64,000 bases of DNA, from the NCBI GenBank assembly GCA_014763715.1, contig JACXUV010000011.1:31311-95310 (forward strand), in the 5' to 3' direction. This DNA comes from Rhodobacterales bacterium. Lineage in GTDB: Bacteria > Pseudomonadota > Alphaproteobacteria > Caulobacterales > Hyphomonadaceae. The translations under genes and the position numbers were made by a program. The notes below the pieces were generated by a model. It was not told the DNA's origin. It did no database searches and saw only the letters and a list, made by a program, of their open reading frames with translations. This document shows, piece after piece, positions 50,522 through 59,827 of the stretch. How positions within the stretch are numbered: position 1 is the first letter of the stretch; each line of letters opens with the position of its first letter.

Positions 50522-52249
50522 ATGACCAGTGCGGCAACCCGTTTCACGTTCCTCGACCTGATCCTCTTCGGCTCCCCGAAGATTGATGAGAGTGTGCGCG
50601 GTCCAATGAACCTGCACATGCTGAGCAGATTCCAGAAATACAAAATCCCGATCAGCGTTGTGACTCTTATCAACGCAACGATCCTGCTCGCCATGTTCTC
50701 GGCTGGGTCGGAAACCGGCTTCAGCCTGCTGGCGTTTATCTGGTGGGTGCCGGTCGCCTTCTATTCTGCCTTCATGTTCTGGAGCGGTATGCGCCCGCTC
50801 GATCTCAGCACGGGCCGTGTTCCATCTGGCCGGTTCGTGAAACGGGCCGAATTCGGCTCCTTCCTCCTGGGGCTGTGGTGGACCGGCCTGATGCTGACCC
50901 CCATTGCACAGACAGAAGCCCAACAGCTCACCATGATCGGTGTCGCCATGGGTATGTGCTGCGGCGTCGTCGGCTTTACCGCACCGATGGTGGGTGTCGC
51001 TGCCCGTTACATGACCGCAGCAACGATCGTTCAGCTGCTCGCCCTTCTGCAGCACCACACAGCAACCGCCATGACGGCGACGCTGTTTGGTCTCGCGCTG
51101 TCGATCGCACTTCTTGTCAGCTCCCGGAACTTCTTCCAGTCGACGTTGGAACTGGTTGAATCGCGCACGGAAACGGAGCGCGCGCACGACCTGCTGAAAC
51201 AGTCTCTTGAAACCTCGCGGCACGGCTTTGCCATCTTCACGGAAACCGGCGAACGCCTGGTGGCAAATACCTACCACCAGAACTATTTCCCTGACTTTGT
51301 TCCGACGGCAGCCGATCTCGGCACGAAGGAGATCTCGGTAAAAGGCAGCGACTGGTTCATCCGTTCGGTGACGCAGTCGGCCAACCGGAACTTTATCGTC
51401 ACGCACACGAACATCAACCTGCAGAAAGAGACCCAGCGCTCGCTGCTGGCGGCGCAGGAGACCATCAACGACGCGCTGGCAGCCCGCTCGCGCTTCATTT
51501 CCCGCGCATCGACCGACCTTGCAGGCCCGCTGAAATACATCATGACCCTCGCCTCGGCGATGTCGTCCGGTTCGCGCATCGAATTCTCTCGTGAGGAAAT
51601 CCGCGGTCACTGCGACAGCATCGACAAGGTCGCACGCGACCTGCTGGACCTTGTGCGCGATATTGAAGAGTACGCCGAAGGCGAAGCTGGCGGCACCTTC
51701 TCCAACGAGGCACCGGAAGATCTGCGCGAACTACTCTCGCCGGAACAGCTCTGGTCGGCTGCAACCTGGGAAAAATCGACCTTCGACCGCATCAAGGTGT
51801 CGATCCCGCAGGATCTCGGTGTCGTCATGATCGACGGACCGCGTTTCACCTCCACTGTCGTGAAACTGCTGAAGCGCGCTTCGATGGTCTCGATCGATCC
51901 GATCGTCCTGACCTGCACGCCCGACAATGAAGGCCGTATCCACGTCACCATCGTCGACCGTGGCCGTCCGCTGAGCCCTGCCGAAGTGGCAGACTTCTTC
52001 GAACCCTATGGGGACGAGACCCGCCCTGGCGCCGACCAATATGTGACGCGCGGCCTGGAACTGGCCCTGATCAAGAAATACCTCAACAGCCAGGGCGCCG
52101 AAATCGCGGTGCGGCCGCTGAACAAGATCGGCAACGCCATCACGATCACACTGCCCTCTTCCGCCACGATCGGTTCCCAGCCGGGCCAGCACACCCTGCC
52201 GCCAGTGAAGCACGAAAAAGCCACCGCCCGCCGCACGGCGAACGGCTAA
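50522..52249 (+). CDS. Membrane histidine-kinase-like protein without phospho-acceptor His
   Basis: A 575-residue protein with about six N-terminal helices (residues 35-205), a PAS-like region (about 225-300) and kinase-like DHp and ATPase regions. Where active kinases have SHELRTPL this reads STDLAGPL, with Thr331 in place of His. The ATPase part is also worn: N-box is VVKLLKRA without Asn, D-box DRGRP instead of DxGxG, G2 box RGLELALIKKYL. It is therefore predicted to be a non-catalytic pseudokinase. Start choice is uncertain (TTG 50474, GTG 50483, ATG 50522 or ATG 50603). It is divergent from mreB. Confidence 0.75.
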   Translation: MTSAATRFTFLDLILFGSPKIDESVRGPMNLHMLSRFQKYKIPISVVTLINATILLAMFSAGSETGFSLLAFIWWVPVAFYSAFMFWSGMRPLDLSTGRVPSGRFVKRAEFGSFLLGLWWTGLMLTPIAQTEAQQLTMIGVAMGMCCGVVGFTAPMVGVAARYMTAATIVQLLALLQHHTATAMTATLFGLALSIALLVSSRNFFQSTLELVESRTETERAHDLLKQSLETSRHGFAIFTETGERLVANTYHQNYFPDFVPTAADLGTKEISVKGSDWFIRSVTQSANRNFIVTHTNINLQKETQRSLLAAQETINDALAARSRFISRASTDLAGPLKYIMTLASAMSSGSRIEFSREEIRGHCDSIDKVARDLLDLVRDIEEYAEGEAGGTFSNEAPEDLRELLSPEQLWSAATWEKSTFDRIKVSIPQDLGVVMIDGPRFTSTVVKLLKRASMVSIDPIVLTCTPDNEGRIHVTIVDRGRPLSPAEVADFFEPYGDETRPGADQYVTRGLELALIKKYLNSQGAEIAVRPLNKIGNAITITLPSSATIGSQPGQHTLPPVKHEKATARRTANG

Positions 52250-52362
52250 TCGCGCGACTTTCGGGAAACCTCCCGGTTCATCAAACAAAGCAACAGCACC
52301 CGCCTTGCATCGGCGGCACAATGGGCTAGTCCTATTTCCCAACGCTGTTGTGAGTAGTTCAG

Positions 52363-53625
52363 ATGAAGCCGGGCGGAAAGCGGATCGCCATTCTCGGCGC
52401 AGGTCCTGCTGGCCTGACGATCGCTCGGCTCCTGACGGAGCAGAGCGACCATTCTGTCACCCTCTTCGAGAAATCCCACCGCGTCGGTGGCAAGTCTCTC
52501 AGCGTGCGCCAGGGCGAAGACCTGATCGAGTTCGGGACATGCTACACGATCATGTCTCACAGGCGCGTCATGGAGTGGATGCGCGAAGAGGGCATTACCA
52601 TCCAGCAGATTGTGCCACACAAGATCGACGGCATTCCCGCGCGCGATTTCTTCAATTCCGGCTCAGGTGCCCCACTCGCAATTCAGGGCATCCGTTATGT
52701 CATCGCCCGGCGCAACCTGCTGAAAAAACTGGAATCTGACACCCCGGCCCAGGCCGCCCTGGATGAAGCCGCCACGCCGGCAGTCGAATGGCTGCGCGCC
52801 CGCAAGCTCGGCAAGATCGAGAAGATGATGATGCGCACGGTCACCGGCATGGGCTATGGCGACCTTCAGACCGTGCCCATCCTTCACGCCATGCGCTGGG
52901 TGGATATGGACCTCATCCTCTCTGGCACGCTGAACAAGATCTACATGCCGGCCGAAGGCTGGAGCGAGTTCTGGGAGCGGCTGGCACAGAACATGGACGT
53001 GCGGCTGGAAGCACATGTCCGCCACATCGAACGATCTGCTAAAGGCCATCGGATCGTGCTGGCAGATGGAACGGAAGAATCATTCGATGCCCTCATCTGC
53101 GCGATGCCGGTCGACCGCTTCTCTGCCCTTCTGGAACCCACCGAATCGGAGCGCATCGTTGGCGACGCGATCCACTGGGGCGGCTTCGCCACAACTCTGA
53201 TCTCCTCGGAAGACTGGTTCGAAGAGCAGATCGAGTATTACAGCGAAACCTGCCTGCCCGGTGTCGAGCCCGGCCTGCTGATGTCCGCCCGGCGCGAGGG
53301 CTATGACGCGGGCCTGGGCGGCCATCTCTACATCGCCAACCAGTTGCCCGGCGACTACACAGGGCCGGAACTTGTCGAGATCCTGCGCGAAGAGGTGACC
53401 AAACGCGGCGCCAGCATCAATGCGGTCATCCAGCAGGAAGTTTGGGAATATTTCCCGGAATATGCCGCCGACGCGATCCGGAAGGGGCTGGTTGCCCGCA
53501 TGCGCCAGATGCAGGGCGAGCGCGGGACATGGTACACCGGCGCGACATTCTCCCATGAATCCGTCGCCAATATCTGCATTCACAATGAAGCACTCGTGCC
53601 GAAGCTGCTGGCAGCTCTCAAGTGA
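52363..53625 (+). CDS. FAD-dependent amine-oxidase-like oxidoreductase
   Basis: A 420-residue flavoprotein. The dinucleotide-binding motif is RIAILGAGPAGLTIARLL (residues 7-24), followed by LFEKSHRVGGKSLSV and, near the C-terminus, GTWYTGATFSHESVANI, which binds FAD and substrate. The fold is that of NAD(P)-binding Rossmann/flavin amine oxidoreductases, a group that includes desaturases and many natural-product oxidases. The substrate is unknown. It lies 30 bases before the asparagine synthase gene and is probably co-transcribed with it. Confidence 0.82.
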   Translation: MKPGGKRIAILGAGPAGLTIARLLTEQSDHSVTLFEKSHRVGGKSLSVRQGEDLIEFGTCYTIMSHRRVMEWMREEGITIQQIVPHKIDGIPARDFFNSGSGAPLAIQGIRYVIARRNLLKKLESDTPAQAALDEAATPAVEWLRARKLGKIEKMMMRTVTGMGYGDLQTVPILHAMRWVDMDLILSGTLNKIYMPAEGWSEFWERLAQNMDVRLEAHVRHIERSAKGHRIVLADGTEESFDALICAMPVDRFSALLEPTESERIVGDAIHWGGFATTLISSEDWFEEQIEYYSETCLPGVEPGLLMSARREGYDAGLGGHLYIANQLPGDYTGPELVEILREEVTKRGASINAVIQQEVWEYFPEYAADAIRKGLVARMRQMQGERGTWYTGATFSHESVANICIHNEALVPKLLAALK

Positions 53626-53655
53626 CGGCCAACCAGGAACAACGGAGTTAAGACC

Positions 53656-55578
53656 ATGTGCGGCCTGATCGCAGGAATCGGGAATGTGTCGCTCACGACA
53701 CTGGACAAGGCTGTCGCCACCCTGACCCATCGGGGACCGGAATCTTCCGAGACATGGGTCTCTGAAAAGCGGTCCATGTTCCTCGGGCACACCCGGCTGT
53801 CGATCATCGGCCTCGACAATGGGGCGCAACCGATCAGCAATGCGGATGGCAATGTCCACATCGTCGTGAATGGCGAGTTCTACGGGTACAAACAGATCCG
53901 CGAGCGTCTTCTGTCTGAAGGCGTCGTGTTCAAGACCGAGTCTGACAGCGAAATCGCCCTTCACCTTTACCTGCGCTACGGCTTGGAAGCCCTGAAAGAG
54001 CTGCGCGGTGAGTTTGCAATCGTCATCGCCGATGAGCGCCAGAATTGCCTGATCGCGATACGGGACCGTTTTGGCATCAAGCCGCTCTTCTATACAGTTC
54101 ATCAGGGGGCAGTCTATTTTGCGTCCGAGATCAAGGCTCTGCTTGCGCTTGGCGTCCCCGCCCGCTGGGACCTGGAAACCGCATTTTACGATGGTTTCCT
54201 TTTCCGCGACCATGCCCGTACCCTGTTCAAGGATATCTGGTCTGTCCCGCAAGGCCAGTATGCCATCGCCACACCGGGCGATATCAAACTCTACACATAT
54301 TGGGATTGGGACTTTCCGACCGAAGCGGCCCTGGCACTGGACGCCCGCAGCGATGAGGAGTGCATCGAGGAATTCCGCTCGATCCTGATGGCGTCCATTC
54401 GGGACCGTCTGGTGGCGGATGTTCCAGTCGCTTGCTATCTCAGCGGCGGTATCGATTCCTGCGCAGTTCTCGGCTTTGCCCAACAGGGCCATTCCCGCCC
54501 GATCGAATGCTTCACCCTCGCCTTTGACGATGAACTCTACAATGAGGCGCCGATCGCGGAGAAGCAGGCTGCCTTTGCGGGGGCAAACTACAATCCCGTC
54601 ATCGTCGGACGAAAGGATCTTGCATCCGCCTATTCCGACGCGGTCTGGCACGCAGAGACACCGTTCGTGAACGCCAATGGCGTCGCAAAATTCCTGCTGA
54701 GCCGTGCCGTCAACCAGCGCGGCATCAAGGTCGTGCTCACCGGCGAAGGTGCGGACGAAATGCTGGGCGGTTACCTGCCCTTCAAGCGTGACGCCATCCT
54801 CCATCATGGCAATGGCCGCAGCGAGGCCGAATCCCAGGCCATGATCGAGAAGATGTTCGAGGCCAATCCTGCCGCGCGCGCCATCTTCATGCGCGAAGGC
54901 GCGAGCGATCCGGCAATCAGGGAAGTTGTCACCCGTCTGGGTTGGGTGCCGTCCTTCATGGAAACCTATGGCCAGCTCGGCCGTATCTCTTCCTCGCTTT
55001 ACCGCGACGAGATGATGTCCGGCATCCACCCCTCTTCCAACCCGTTCACCTATGTGATGGACCGCCTGCCGAGCAGCCGTGCGCTCGACGGACGCCCCCG
55101 CCTCAATCAGGCGCTATACCTCAACTCGAAAACCCATTTGGCCAATTTCATCCTCACCTTCCTGGGCGACCGGATGGAGATGGCGCATTCGGTGGAAGGC
55201 CGCGTCCCGATGCTGGACCACCGGCTGGCCGAATGTGCGGCGCGGCTGCCCATAGACATGAAAGTCCGGGGCCTGAACGAGAAGCATGTGCTGCGCGAAG
55301 CCGCGAAAGACGTGATCATCGAAGATGTCTACACGCGCGAAAAACACCCCTTCCTCGCCCCGCCGGTCACAGACGCAGAAGATCCGATGATGCAGCTCTA
55401 TGAGGATGTCTTCGCTTCGAAAGCGCTGGAAGAACAGCCTGTGATCGATCCGGAACGGGCCCGCAATGCGCTCAACATGGTGAAGATGCTGCAGGGCGAT
55501 CAAAAGATCGCCTTTGAGGGCCTCATCCACAAGGTCGCCAGCATCACGCTGATGCAGGAACGCTTCGGCATGTCGTAA
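53656..55578 (+). CDS. Asparagine synthase, glutamine-hydrolysing (AsnB family)
   Basis: A 640-residue two-domain enzyme. The N-terminal Cys2 nucleophile (MCGLIAGIGN) and THRGPESSETW, RLSIIGLDNGAQPI and VNGEFYGYK mark the glutaminase domain; the synthetase domain has the PP-loop CYLSGGIDSCAVLGFA (about 263-268) and VLTGEGADEMLGGY. It makes amides from a carboxylate, ATP and glutamine-derived ammonia. Standalone AsnB may serve asparagine supply, but family members next to tailoring enzymes also make amides in specialised products; here the FAD oxidoreductase upstream favours the latter slightly. Confidence 0.88.
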   Translation: MCGLIAGIGNVSLTTLDKAVATLTHRGPESSETWVSEKRSMFLGHTRLSIIGLDNGAQPISNADGNVHIVVNGEFYGYKQIRERLLSEGVVFKTESDSEIALHLYLRYGLEALKELRGEFAIVIADERQNCLIAIRDRFGIKPLFYTVHQGAVYFASEIKALLALGVPARWDLETAFYDGFLFRDHARTLFKDIWSVPQGQYAIATPGDIKLYTYWDWDFPTEAALALDARSDEECIEEFRSILMASIRDRLVADVPVACYLSGGIDSCAVLGFAQQGHSRPIECFTLAFDDELYNEAPIAEKQAAFAGANYNPVIVGRKDLASAYSDAVWHAETPFVNANGVAKFLLSRAVNQRGIKVVLTGEGADEMLGGYLPFKRDAILHHGNGRSEAESQAMIEKMFEANPAARAIFMREGASDPAIREVVTRLGWVPSFMETYGQLGRISSSLYRDEMMSGIHPSSNPFTYVMDRLPSSRALDGRPRLNQALYLNSKTHLANFILTFLGDRMEMAHSVEGRVPMLDHRLAECAARLPIDMKVRGLNEKHVLREAAKDVIIEDVYTREKHPFLAPPVTDAEDPMMQLYEDVFASKALEEQPVIDPERARNALNMVKMLQGDQKIAFEGLIHKVASITLMQERFGMS

Positions 55579-55583
55579 ACAAA

Positions 55584-55624
55584 GCCTTGCCGGATCGGGG
55601 GAAGTTTCACCCCCGCCCCAAGGC
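55584..55624. other. Nested hairpin between asparagine synthase and serine hydrolase genes
   Basis: GCCTTG (55584) pairs with CAAGGC (55619), and inside it CGGGGG (55596) pairs with CCCCCG (55610) around AAGTTTCA. No T-run follows. It may partly terminate transcription before the serine hydrolase or stabilise the upstream RNA. Confidence 0.45.
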
Positions 55625-55700
55625 AGGCAGAAACCAAGATCGGTTACCCCTCTCCTGACGTCCGGGAATACGCCCGGAAAGGAAGTGTCTGGGGTTCCTC

Positions 55701-56984
55701 GTGTCTATTGCGCACCTGCCTGTTTCGGCGATCATCTCCATTACAGCTGCAGCGCTGGCGGTTGTCGCATGGCGCTACCGCAGCACAATCCTGCGCATCC
55801 GGCTCGCCCCGACCCTGTTCTCCGGAGCACGGCAGGACTGGACCTTCAGCCACATTGCCGAGATTTTCCCAACCGTCGAAATTCCGGCAGCCGCACACCG
55901 CACCCCCTTCCCGGCAGCCACCTTCCACGACCTGCCGGAAACATTCGATTTCGAAGGCCAGTCCTTCGATACGGACACCTTCCTGGAAGACACCGACACG
56001 GCCGCCATGCTCGTGCTGAAGGATGGCAAGATCATCCACGAAACATATGCGGGCGCCGGCGGCCGCACACAGGACTGGCTGTCATGGTCGGTCGCCAAGA
56101 GCTTCGTTTCCGCCCTGGTCGGCATTGCCATCGAGGAAGGCCATATCCACTCGATCTATGATCCGGTGACAGACTATGTACCCGTGCTGAAAGGATCGGC
56201 CTATGACGGCGTAACCATCAAGCAGGTCCTGCAGATGTGTTCCGGCGCATCCTGGAACGAGGATTACAGCGACTGGAAATCGGACATCAACCGCTTCGCC
56301 CGCACATTTGCGCTGGGCGGCTCGCTGACTGACTTTGCCCGCTCGCTCGCCCCGGCGCGCAGGCCGGGCATGTACCGCCTCTACAACTCGATCGATACGC
56401 AAGTGCTCGGCATGCTGGTTGCGGCCTCCACGGGCAAGTCGCTGGCCGACTACATGCAGGAAAAACTGTGGGAGCCGCTCGGGGCGGAAAGCCCTGCGCG
56501 CTGGATCGTCGACAAGGACGGCGTCGAGATGGCCTTCGGCGGACTCACAGCCACCGCCCGCGACTATGCCAAGCTTGGCGAGCTCTACCGCAATGGCGGC
56601 AACTGGCACGGGCGCCAGATCGTGCCGCAGGAATGGGTGGAAAAGTCCCTGACCCCGGACATGCCGCACCTGATGCCCGGCGGCTTTGCCCTGCCGGATG
56701 CCCCGTCAGGCTACGGCCAGTCGCTCGGCTATGGCTTCCAGTGGTGGGTGCTCAGCACCGAGCCGCGAGAGTTCTGCGCCATGGGCGTCTATAACGAGTT
56801 CATCTATGTCGATCCCGGCCGCGGCATCACGATCGTGAAGCTTTCCTCCAACCGCGACTATGGCGTGAAGCCGGATGAAGCGCATGCCAAGGAACTGAAG
56901 ACGATCGAGTTCCTGCGCGCTGTGGCCCGGGATGTGGCGGATGCGGTTCCGGAAGCGGAGAAGCGGACGGGGACGGAGGGGTAG
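55701..56984 (+). CDS. Beta-lactamase-fold serine hydrolase
   Basis: A 427-residue protein starting with GTG. A signal anchor (about residues 8-24, ISITAAALAVVAW) precedes a class C-like domain: SWSVAKSFVS gives the SxxK motif (Ser131, Lys134), YNS at about 226 gives the Tyr of the YxN triad, and FQWWVLSTEP is in the C-terminal part. The family (PF00144) covers esterases, D-aminopeptidases and beta-lactamase-like enzymes; true beta-lactamase activity is not implied. It is 122 bases after the asparagine synthase gene on the same strand, so co-transcription is possible but less sure. Confidence 0.84.
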   Translation: MSIAHLPVSAIISITAAALAVVAWRYRSTILRIRLAPTLFSGARQDWTFSHIAEIFPTVEIPAAAHRTPFPAATFHDLPETFDFEGQSFDTDTFLEDTDTAAMLVLKDGKIIHETYAGAGGRTQDWLSWSVAKSFVSALVGIAIEEGHIHSIYDPVTDYVPVLKGSAYDGVTIKQVLQMCSGASWNEDYSDWKSDINRFARTFALGGSLTDFARSLAPARRPGMYRLYNSIDTQVLGMLVAASTGKSLADYMQEKLWEPLGAESPARWIVDKDGVEMAFGGLTATARDYAKLGELYRNGGNWHGRQIVPQEWVEKSLTPDMPHLMPGGFALPDAPSGYGQSLGYGFQWWVLSTEPREFCAMGVYNEFIYVDPGRGITIVKLSSNRDYGVKPDEAHAKELKTIEFLRAVARDVADAVPEAEKRTGTEG

Positions 56985-57080
56985 TCTCTCCGGGCGCGGG
57001 CGCTCGCTTGCGCTTCGCGCATTCAAATCCTTTTCTCGATCCACTGGATCGAAAAATCAGCTTTGCTGACCGGATGTGAA

Positions 57081-57156
57081 TGGTGGGCGGTAACGGGCTC
57101 GAACCGCTGACCCTCTCGGTGTAAACGAGATGCTCTACCAACTGAGCTAACCGCCC
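57081..57156 (-). tRNA. tRNA-Val (anticodon TAC)
   Basis: The minus strand folds as a tRNA with acceptor GGGCGGT/ACCGCCC, D arm AGCTCAGTTGGTAGAGC, anticodon stem TCTCG/CGAGA with loop TTTACAC (anticodon TAC, valine), T arm with GGTTCGAGCC and an encoded CCA. Length is 76 bases including CCA, with no intron. It is the only RNA gene recognised in the window. Confidence 0.95.
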
Positions 57157-57186
57157 ATCCGGGCGCGTTCATGCCGGGCCTTGGCA

Positions 57187-57235
57187 CAAAAAGCAAGACG
57201 GCCGCTCCATAAGAAGCGGCCGCCTCGTGTTTTTA
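57187..57235. terminator. Bidirectional-looking terminator after lon
   Basis: CGGCCGCT and AGCGGCCG (57199-57206, 57215-57222) form an 8-bp stem. On the minus strand TCTTGCTTTTT follows, on the plus strand CCTCGTGTTTTT. It lies 25 bases after the lon stop. Confidence 0.65.
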
Positions 57236-57246
57236 CGTTTCAAGCG

Positions 57247-59661
57247 CTAGTGCGCGCGGGGCTGGTCACCCGTTCCGCTGCCCTGCCCGGACAACGACGC
57301 GTGCAGCGCGGCCTCGTCGGCTTCCGACCACTCGATCGGGGTCAGTGGCCGGGTCAGCGCAATCTCCAGCACCTCATTGATGTCGGAGACCGGCACGATC
57401 TTCAGGCCCGTCTTCACATTCTCCGGAATCTCGTCGAGATCCTTCTCGTTCTCCTCCGGAATGAGGACGGTCTTGATGCCGCCGCGCAGGGCCGCCAGCA
57501 GTTTCTCCTTGAGACCACCGATCGGCAGGACCTTGCCGCGCAGCGAGATCTCGCCCGTCATCGCGACCTCACGGTCGACCGGGTTGCCGGTCAGCAGCGA
57601 GACGATGGCCGTGGTCATGGCGACACCGGCAGACGGTCCGTCTTTCGGCGTGGCGCCATCCGGCACGTGGACGTGGATATCCGTCGTGTTGAAGACTGTC
57701 GGCTTGATGCCGAGCATCACCGAACGGGACCGCACAAGCGAGTTCGCCGCCTGGATCGACTCCTTCATCACGTCGCGCAGGTTACCGGTGACCTTCATGT
57801 TCCCGCGGCCGGGCATCTTGACCGCCTCGATGGTGAGGAGGTCGCCGCCCGTCTCGGTCCAGGCAAGGCCGGTAACGGCGCCCACCTGGTCGGTCTCGTC
57901 TGCCAGGCCGTAACGGAACTTCCGCACGCCTGCGAACTCGCCAAGGTTCTCAGACGTCACGGTCAGCGTGGCGCCTTCGCCCTGTTCGGCCAGCTTGCGC
58001 ACGGCCTTGCGGGCCAGGCGCGCAATCTCGCGCTTCAGGCTACGAACCCCGGCTTCGCGGGTGTAGTAGCGGATGAGATCGCGGATGGCTTCGTCGGTGA
58101 CGATGAACTCGTCCGCCTTGAGGCCATGATCCTCACGCACCTGAGGGATCAGGTGGCGCTTGGTGATCTCCAGCTTCTCGTCTTCCGTGTAACCGGCAAT
58201 CCGGATGATCTCCATACGGTCCAGCAAGGGCTGGGGCATGTTGAGCGAGTTCGCCGTCGTCACGAACATCACATCCGACAGGTCATAGTCGACTTCCAGA
58301 TAGTGGTCGTTGAACGTTGCGTTCTGCTCCGGATCGAGCACTTCCAGCAGGGCCGAGGCCGGATCGCCGCGATGGTCCATGCCCATCTTGTCGATCTCGT
58401 CCAGAAGGAACAGCGGATTGCCGCTCTTCACCTTCTTCAGCGACTGGATGATGCGTCCCGGCATCGAGCCGATATAGGTCCGGCGGTGGCCGCGGATCTC
58501 ACTTTCGTCCCGCACACCGCCCAACGACACGCGCACGAAGTCGCGTCCCGTGGCTTCGGCAATGGACCGGCCAAGCGAAGTCTTACCGACACCCGGAGGA
58601 CCGACGAGGCAGAGGATCGGCCCCTTCATCTTGCCAGTGCGTTTCTGCACGGCGAGATATTCGAGGATCCGCTCTTTCACCTTCTCGAGGCCGTAGTGAT
58701 CATCCTCGAGCTGGTGCTCGGCTTTGACCAGATCGGTCTCGATATCCTTGCGCGAGCCCCAGGGCAGCGACAGCAGCCAGTCGAGATAGTTCCGCACAAC
58801 GGTCGATTCCGCCGACATCGGCGACATCTGCCGCAGCTTCTTCATCTCGGCATCGGCCTTGCTGCGGGCCTCTTCGGAGAGCGGCGTTTCCTTGATGCGG
58901 GCTTCCAGTTCGGCCAGCTCATCGCGCTCGCCGCCTTCGCCCTGCTCACCCAGCTCGCGCTGGATCGCCTTCATCTGCTCGTTGAGGTAATACTCGCGCT
59001 GGGTCTTCTCCATCTGCCGCTTGACGCGGTTTTTGATCTTCCGCTCCATCTGCAGCATGCCCATCTCGCTCTCCATGAGCGCGAAGACCTTTTCGAGGCG
59101 TTCCTTCACGTCCGTGAGTTCGAGCAGTTCCTGCTTGTCGGAAAGTTTGACGGAGAGGTTCGAGGCCACCGAGTCGGCCAGGCGGCCGGGATCGGTCATC
59201 GCAGAGATCGTGCCCACCGATTCCGGCGGGATCTTGCGGTTCAGCTTCACATAGTTCTCGAACTGCTCCTGCACGGCACGCATCAGCGCCTGCACGTCGG
59301 AATTGTCCGTGTCGGCCTCATCCATCGCTTCGACTTCGGCTTCGAAATAGTCGCCGCGGTCGATCAGCTCCACCACGCGGGCGCGGGTCTTGCCTTCGAC
59401 CAGCACCTTCACTGTGCCGTCGGGCAGCTTCAGCAGCTGCAGGATGGTCGCAATCGTGCCAGTTTCGTGCACGTCGGATGGGCCGGGATCGTCGATCGCG
59501 GCATCCAGCTGGGCCACCAGCATGATTTCATTTTCCGCTTCCTCGATCATTTCGAGGGCGCGTACCGACTTGTCGCGGCCCACGAAGAGCGGGGCGACCA
59601 TGTCGGGGAACACAACGATGTCCCGAAGCGGCAACACCGGAAGGTTCTTGGTCTTTGGCAT
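57247..59661 (-). CDS. lon: ATP-dependent protease Lon
   Basis: An 804-residue Lon protease. The N-terminal substrate-binding domain (LPLRDIVVFPDMVAPLFVGR) is followed by a coiled coil, the AAA module with Walker A GPPGVGKTSLG (about 351) and the proteolytic domain with catalytic Ser in PKDGPSAGVAM (about 676) and Lys in GGLKEKLLAA (about 719). It degrades misfolded and regulatory proteins; in Caulobacter it turns over CcrM and DnaA. A strong AAGGAGG ribosome site precedes the ATG. Confidence 0.97.
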   Translation of the reverse strand: MPKTKNLPVLPLRDIVVFPDMVAPLFVGRDKSVRALEMIEEAENEIMLVAQLDAAIDDPGPSDVHETGTIATILQLLKLPDGTVKVLVEGKTRARVVELIDRGDYFEAEVEAMDEADTDNSDVQALMRAVQEQFENYVKLNRKIPPESVGTISAMTDPGRLADSVASNLSVKLSDKQELLELTDVKERLEKVFALMESEMGMLQMERKIKNRVKRQMEKTQREYYLNEQMKAIQRELGEQGEGGERDELAELEARIKETPLSEEARSKADAEMKKLRQMSPMSAESTVVRNYLDWLLSLPWGSRKDIETDLVKAEHQLEDDHYGLEKVKERILEYLAVQKRTGKMKGPILCLVGPPGVGKTSLGRSIAEATGRDFVRVSLGGVRDESEIRGHRRTYIGSMPGRIIQSLKKVKSGNPLFLLDEIDKMGMDHRGDPASALLEVLDPEQNATFNDHYLEVDYDLSDVMFVTTANSLNMPQPLLDRMEIIRIAGYTEDEKLEITKRHLIPQVREDHGLKADEFIVTDEAIRDLIRYYTREAGVRSLKREIARLARKAVRKLAEQGEGATLTVTSENLGEFAGVRKFRYGLADETDQVGAVTGLAWTETGGDLLTIEAVKMPGRGNMKVTGNLRDVMKESIQAANSLVRSRSVMLGIKPTVFNTTDIHVHVPDGATPKDGPSAGVAMTTAIVSLLTGNPVDREVAMTGEISLRGKVLPIGGLKEKLLAALRGGIKTVLIPEENEKDLDEIPENVKTGLKIVPVSDINEVLEIALTRPLTPIEWSEADEAALHASLSGQGSGTGDQPRAH

Positions 59662-59748
59662 GTGACTGCCTCCTTCGTATGATGGTCCCGTCTGGCGGCA
59701 ACCATGTGACCCTGCCCGTCAATGATGGCGGGAGTCGGGCGATGCACC

Positions 59749-59778
59749 AGATGTGGAGAGTGGCCGGGCCTGCTTCAA
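59749..59778 (-). promoter_or_regulatory. Possible heat-shock (RpoH-type) promoter for lon
   Basis: On the minus strand TTGAA (59778-59774), an 18-base spacer and CACATCT (59755-59749) resemble the alphaproteobacterial RpoH -35 (CTTGAA) and -10 (CYTATNT / CCCATNT) elements. It lies about 90 bases upstream of the lon start. lon is heat-shock controlled in many bacteria, but the -10 match is imperfect. Confidence 0.3.
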
Positions 59779-59827
59779 CCCGGCCCCTGCGCAACATAAT
59801 TGTGATTTTGCCCCGCCCTGCCCGGAC

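Noticed and set aside
53080..55029. Minus-strand open frame of 649 codons opposite the FAD oxidoreductase and asparagine synthase
   Set aside because: It spans two well supported genes and shows no protein family.
55701..56984. True class C beta-lactamase under control of the BlaI pair
   Set aside because: It is 36 kb from blaI, has a membrane anchor and lacks a clear KTG motif; PF00144 hydrolase is the safer call.
57181..59682. Very long open frame (833 codons) on the plus strand opposite lon
   Set aside because: It mirrors lon codon for codon (His/Arg/Gln rich, no domain), has no ribosome site and is a product of high-GC codon usage.
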